A stretch of 7,203 nucleotides of DNA, taken from contig JASHTQ010000091.1 in NCBI GenBank assembly GCA_030040475.1, positions 1-7,203 of the forward strand. The letters are read 5' to 3'. The notes under the pieces were generated by a model. It had not been told where the DNA came from, ran no database searches, and was given only the letters and a program-made list of their open reading frames with translations. Position 1 is the first letter of the stretch, and each line of letters opens with the position of its first letter. A program made the position numbers and the translations under genes. The DNA comes from Streptosporangiaceae bacterium. Lineage in GTDB: Bacteria; Actinomycetota; Actinomycetes; Streptosporangiales; Streptosporangiaceae. Positions 5,908 to 7,203 of the stretch are shown here, in pieces.

Positions 5908-6396
5908 TCAAGGCCTGCCGGCCCGGCCGATCCGCGCGACGGTCGCGTTGGCGGCGCGGGCCAGATCGGCCGGGGCGAGCTCGATCTCGAGCCCGCGGCG
6001 CCCGGCGCTGCAGAACACGGTCGGGAAGTCCAGCGCGGTCGCGTCCAGGACCACCGGCAGCTGCCTGCGCTGGCCGACCGGCGAGATCCCGCCGGCCACG
6101 TACCCGGTGGCCCGCTCGGCCGCCGTCACGTCGGCCATGGCGGCCTTCTTGCCGCCCGCGGCCGCGGCGAGCGCCTTGAGGTCGAGCTGCCCCGCCGCCG
6201 GCACCACCGCGGTCACCAGGGAACCGTCCACCTCGGCGACCAGCGTCTTGAACACCCGCTCGGGCGCGATGCCAAGCGCCTGGCTCGCCTCAAGCCCGTA
6301 GGACTCGTGCCGCGGGTCATGCGGGTACTCATGCACGGCAAAAACGACGCCGGCTCGCTCCAGCGCGATCGTCGCCGTCGTCCCGCGCCCTGCCAC
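5908..6396 (-). CDS. ybaK: YbaK/EbsC-type Cys-tRNA(Pro) deacylase
   Basis: This 162-residue cytoplasmic editing enzyme hydrolyses misacylated Cys-tRNA(Pro) in trans, protecting proline codons. The family pattern is clear along the whole length: an N-terminal ALERAGVVFAVHEYPHD, the conserved VFKTLV with Lys50, LVTAVVPA, LDLKALAAAAGGKKAAMAD, the glycine-rich GYVAGGISPVGQRRQLPVVLD (99-118), and GRRGLEIELAPADLARA near the C-terminus. The length matches free-standing YbaK proteins (about 155-165). The start is GTG at 6396; an in-frame TGA lies only two codons upstream (6403-6405), so no longer start exists. It is divergent from the open frame at 6476 and 62 bp upstream of the PaaK-like gene. A specificity for another mischarged tRNA (YbaK relatives include ProXp-type deacylases) cannot be excluded. 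Confidence 0.92.
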   Translation of the reverse strand: MAGRGTTATIALERAGVVFAVHEYPHDPRHESYGLEASQALGIAPERVFKTLVAEVDGSLVTAVVPAAGQLDLKALAAAAGGKKAAMADVTAAERATGYVAGGISPVGQRRQLPVVLDATALDFPTVFCSAGRRGLEIELAPADLARAANATVARIGRAGRP

Positions 6397-6404
6397 GATC
6401 CGTC

Positions 6405-6410
6405 ACCCTA
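6405..6410 (-). promoter_or_regulatory. Candidate -10 element of the ybaK gene
   Basis: The minus strand shows TAGGGT, a TANNNT-type -10 hexamer, eight bases before the GTG start at 6396, which would give a leaderless or almost leaderless mRNA. No good -35 element accompanies it. This call rests on spacing and pattern only. Confidence 0.3.
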
Positions 6411-6463
6411 CAGCGGCAGGCAAACCGAGGGAAAACCATTAGGCGCCCCGCAGAACGCCTCCG

Positions 6464-6469
6464 CATAGT
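6464..6469 (+). promoter_or_regulatory. Candidate -10 element of the gene at 6476
   Basis: CATAGT lies six bases before the ATG at 6476, the spacing of actinobacterial leaderless promoters. The only purine block upstream, GGGG at 6470-6473, is too close to the ATG to be a good ribosome binding site, which favours leaderless initiation. A possible -35-like TTAGGC at 6439-6444 is weak and 19 bp away. Confidence 0.3.
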
Positions 6470-6475
6470 GGGGAT

Positions 6476-7203
6476 ATGCGCGTCACGTTCCCACGGCTGC
6501 CCGACCACCAGCGGGCCTACGCGGTGGTGGAGCGGGACGACGGGGTGGTGTACCGGCGCTACGGCGGCATGGCAGGCCCCCGGCTGCCGAACGACATCAT
6601 GCACCTCGTCGTGGAACGCGAACTGCGCATCCCGGACGGGATCTGGGGCGGCATCGCGGCCGGCGCCGTCGACGCGAGCCGCCGGGGGCACGGCCTGCGA
6701 GCCGAGATGCTCGCCAGCCTGGTCGAGCGCGTCGCCGCGATCGACCACCCGTCGGCAAGCCAGATCCGCGGCCTGGCGGCAGCCGGGCTGGTCGGCGCGA
6801 GCCAGGACCCGGACGTGGACCCGGCCGCGATCGCCGCGGCCGCGACGGCGCTGCAGGTCGAGGCCTCCCGCTGGGCCAGGCTCAGGGTCGGCGAGGAGCT
6901 CAGCTACGAATGGCCACCCGGGGCTGGCACGGACGCGGGAGGCGAACCACGGATCGTTCGGCCGAATAAAAGGGGGGACGGCCGGGAGCCGGGTCGCGGC
7001 GGCCGACCGGTGATATCGGTTGTCCCCAAGGCCCGAAACCCCGACCATGAGCAGATGGACGCACGGCCTGATGAGGTGATCGAGATCGGCGCCGCCACGC
7101 TGCGCCGCTACCGCCCGGACGACCTGGACGCGCTGATGACGGCGGTGGGCGAGTCCTACGATCACCTGCGCCCGTGGTCGCCCTGGGTGATCGGCTACAG
7201 CCG
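6476..7203 (+). CDS. Uncharacterised protein running in frame into a GNAT domain (partial at right edge)
   Basis: The frame starting at ATG 6476 has no stop before the window ends: 242 complete codons. Residues 1-148 (MRVTFPRLPDHQRAYAVVER... to ELSYEWPPG) are codon-typical and look like a soluble, mixed alpha/beta actinobacterial protein of unknown function. They show a compact beta-rich N-terminus, a WGGIAAGAVDASRRG stretch, and a mostly alpha-helical second half. Residues 149-193 are Arg/Gly/Pro-rich, with codons atypical of the surroundings (AAT, AAA, AGG, ATA, GTT, CGA), and look like translated intergenic sequence. From residue 194 the frame enters a GNAT-like N-terminus. The reading is therefore either a genuine fusion with a linker, or two adjacent genes whose separating stop was lost by mutation or sequencing error. 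I do not recognise a function for the N-terminal part. Confidence 0.65.
   Translation, partial: MRVTFPRLPDHQRAYAVVERDDGVVYRRYGGMAGPRLPNDIMHLVVERELRIPDGIWGGIAAGAVDASRRGHGLRAEMLASLVERVAAIDHPSASQIRGLAAAGLVGASQDPDVDPAAIAAAATALQVEASRWARLRVGEELSYEWPPGAGTDAGGEPRIVRPNKRGDGREPGRGGRPVISVVPKARNPDHEQMDARPDEVIEIGAATLRRYRPDDLDALMTAVGESYDHLRPWSPWVIGYS
7055..7203 (+). CDS. GNAT (RimJ/RimL-like) N-acetyltransferase, N-terminal part, possible separate start
   Basis: From the internal ATG at 7055 the product begins MDARPDEVIEIGAATLRRYRPDDLDALMTAVGESYDHLRPWSPWV. This matches the first strand and helix of ribosomal-protein/small-molecule GNAT enzymes (strand, RRYRPDD, helix, then an HLxPWxPW motif), which transfer acetyl from acetyl-CoA to amines. 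The acetyl-CoA-binding motif lies beyond the window. It is the same frame as the gene at 6476, so this entry is the alternative reading in which the acetyltransferase starts independently. Only a weak GAG precedes the ATG, so a ribosome binding site does not settle the issue. Codon quality returns to normal from here on, which fits a separate gene. Confidence 0.55.
   Translation, partial: MDARPDEVIEIGAATLRRYRPDDLDALMTAVGESYDHLRPWSPWVIGYS

Noticed and set aside
6468..7013. Plus-strand frame ending at 7013, offset from the frame at 6476
   Set aside because: The translation is rich in Ser/Arg/Thr/Trp and motif-free. The frame from 6476 has typical codon use and gives the more protein-like product.
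6957..7027. TTCGGCCGAA palindrome and GGGGAC/GTCCCC inverted repeat as a terminator between two genes
   Set aside because: The palindrome is short, the other arms are about 43 nt apart, and there is no T-tract on the plus strand. It is noted only as support for the non-coding character of the linker.
6329..7165. A 278-codon minus-strand open frame
   Set aside because: It is antisense to the frame at 6476 and overlaps the ybaK start. The composition is shadow-like, and the plus-strand reading gives a GNAT motif and better codon use.

Overview
The window is very GC-rich, with G or C at most third codon positions, frequent GTG starts, and densely packed genes with stop/start overlaps. This points to a high-GC actinobacterium, probably a streptomycete-like or streptosporangiales-like soil actinomycete. 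The genus cannot be read from the sequence. No rRNA, tRNA, CRISPR array, transposase or phage gene was found.

Left edge to 340: a possible last few codons of a plus-strand gene (ends at 26), then a short minus-strand TPR-like fragment (41-232) whose similarity continues upstream of its only ATG. It looks like the remnant C-terminus of a kinesin-light-chain-type TPR protein.

341-3469: a complete envelope-signalling module. A NarL/LuxR-type response regulator (minus, 341-1045) is divergent from a four-TM sensor histidine kinase (plus, 1239-2579). The kinase gene overlaps by 13 nt a membrane-anchored beta-solenoid protein with a DUF4097/'toastrack'-like repeat (2567-3469). The 193-bp divergent region holds a 28-bp GCTAGC-centred imperfect palindrome, and an almost identical 16-nt start motif sits at both genes. 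The likely logic is that the kinase and the extracytoplasmic repeat protein sense an envelope condition, and the regulator controls this divergent promoter among other targets.

3470-5845: after a short convergent gap with a 25-nt tandem duplication comes a minus-strand two-gene operon. It encodes a PaaK-type aryl-acid/phenylacetate-CoA ligase and a cyclase-family (PF04199) hydrolase, joined by an ATGA overlap. They probably act on the same aromatic or carboxylic acid, but the substrate is not readable. The gene 62 bp upstream on the same strand (5908-6396) is a YbaK/EbsC-type Cys-tRNA(Pro) deacylase with a GTG start.

6397-7203: a 79-bp divergent promoter region, then a plus-strand frame starting at 6476 that stays open to the window edge. 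Its first ~148 residues look like an uncharacterised actinobacterial protein. After a ~45-residue Arg/Gly/Pro-rich linker, the same frame enters the N-terminus of a RimJ/RimL-like GNAT acetyltransferase. This is either a real fusion or two genes whose intervening stop has been lost.
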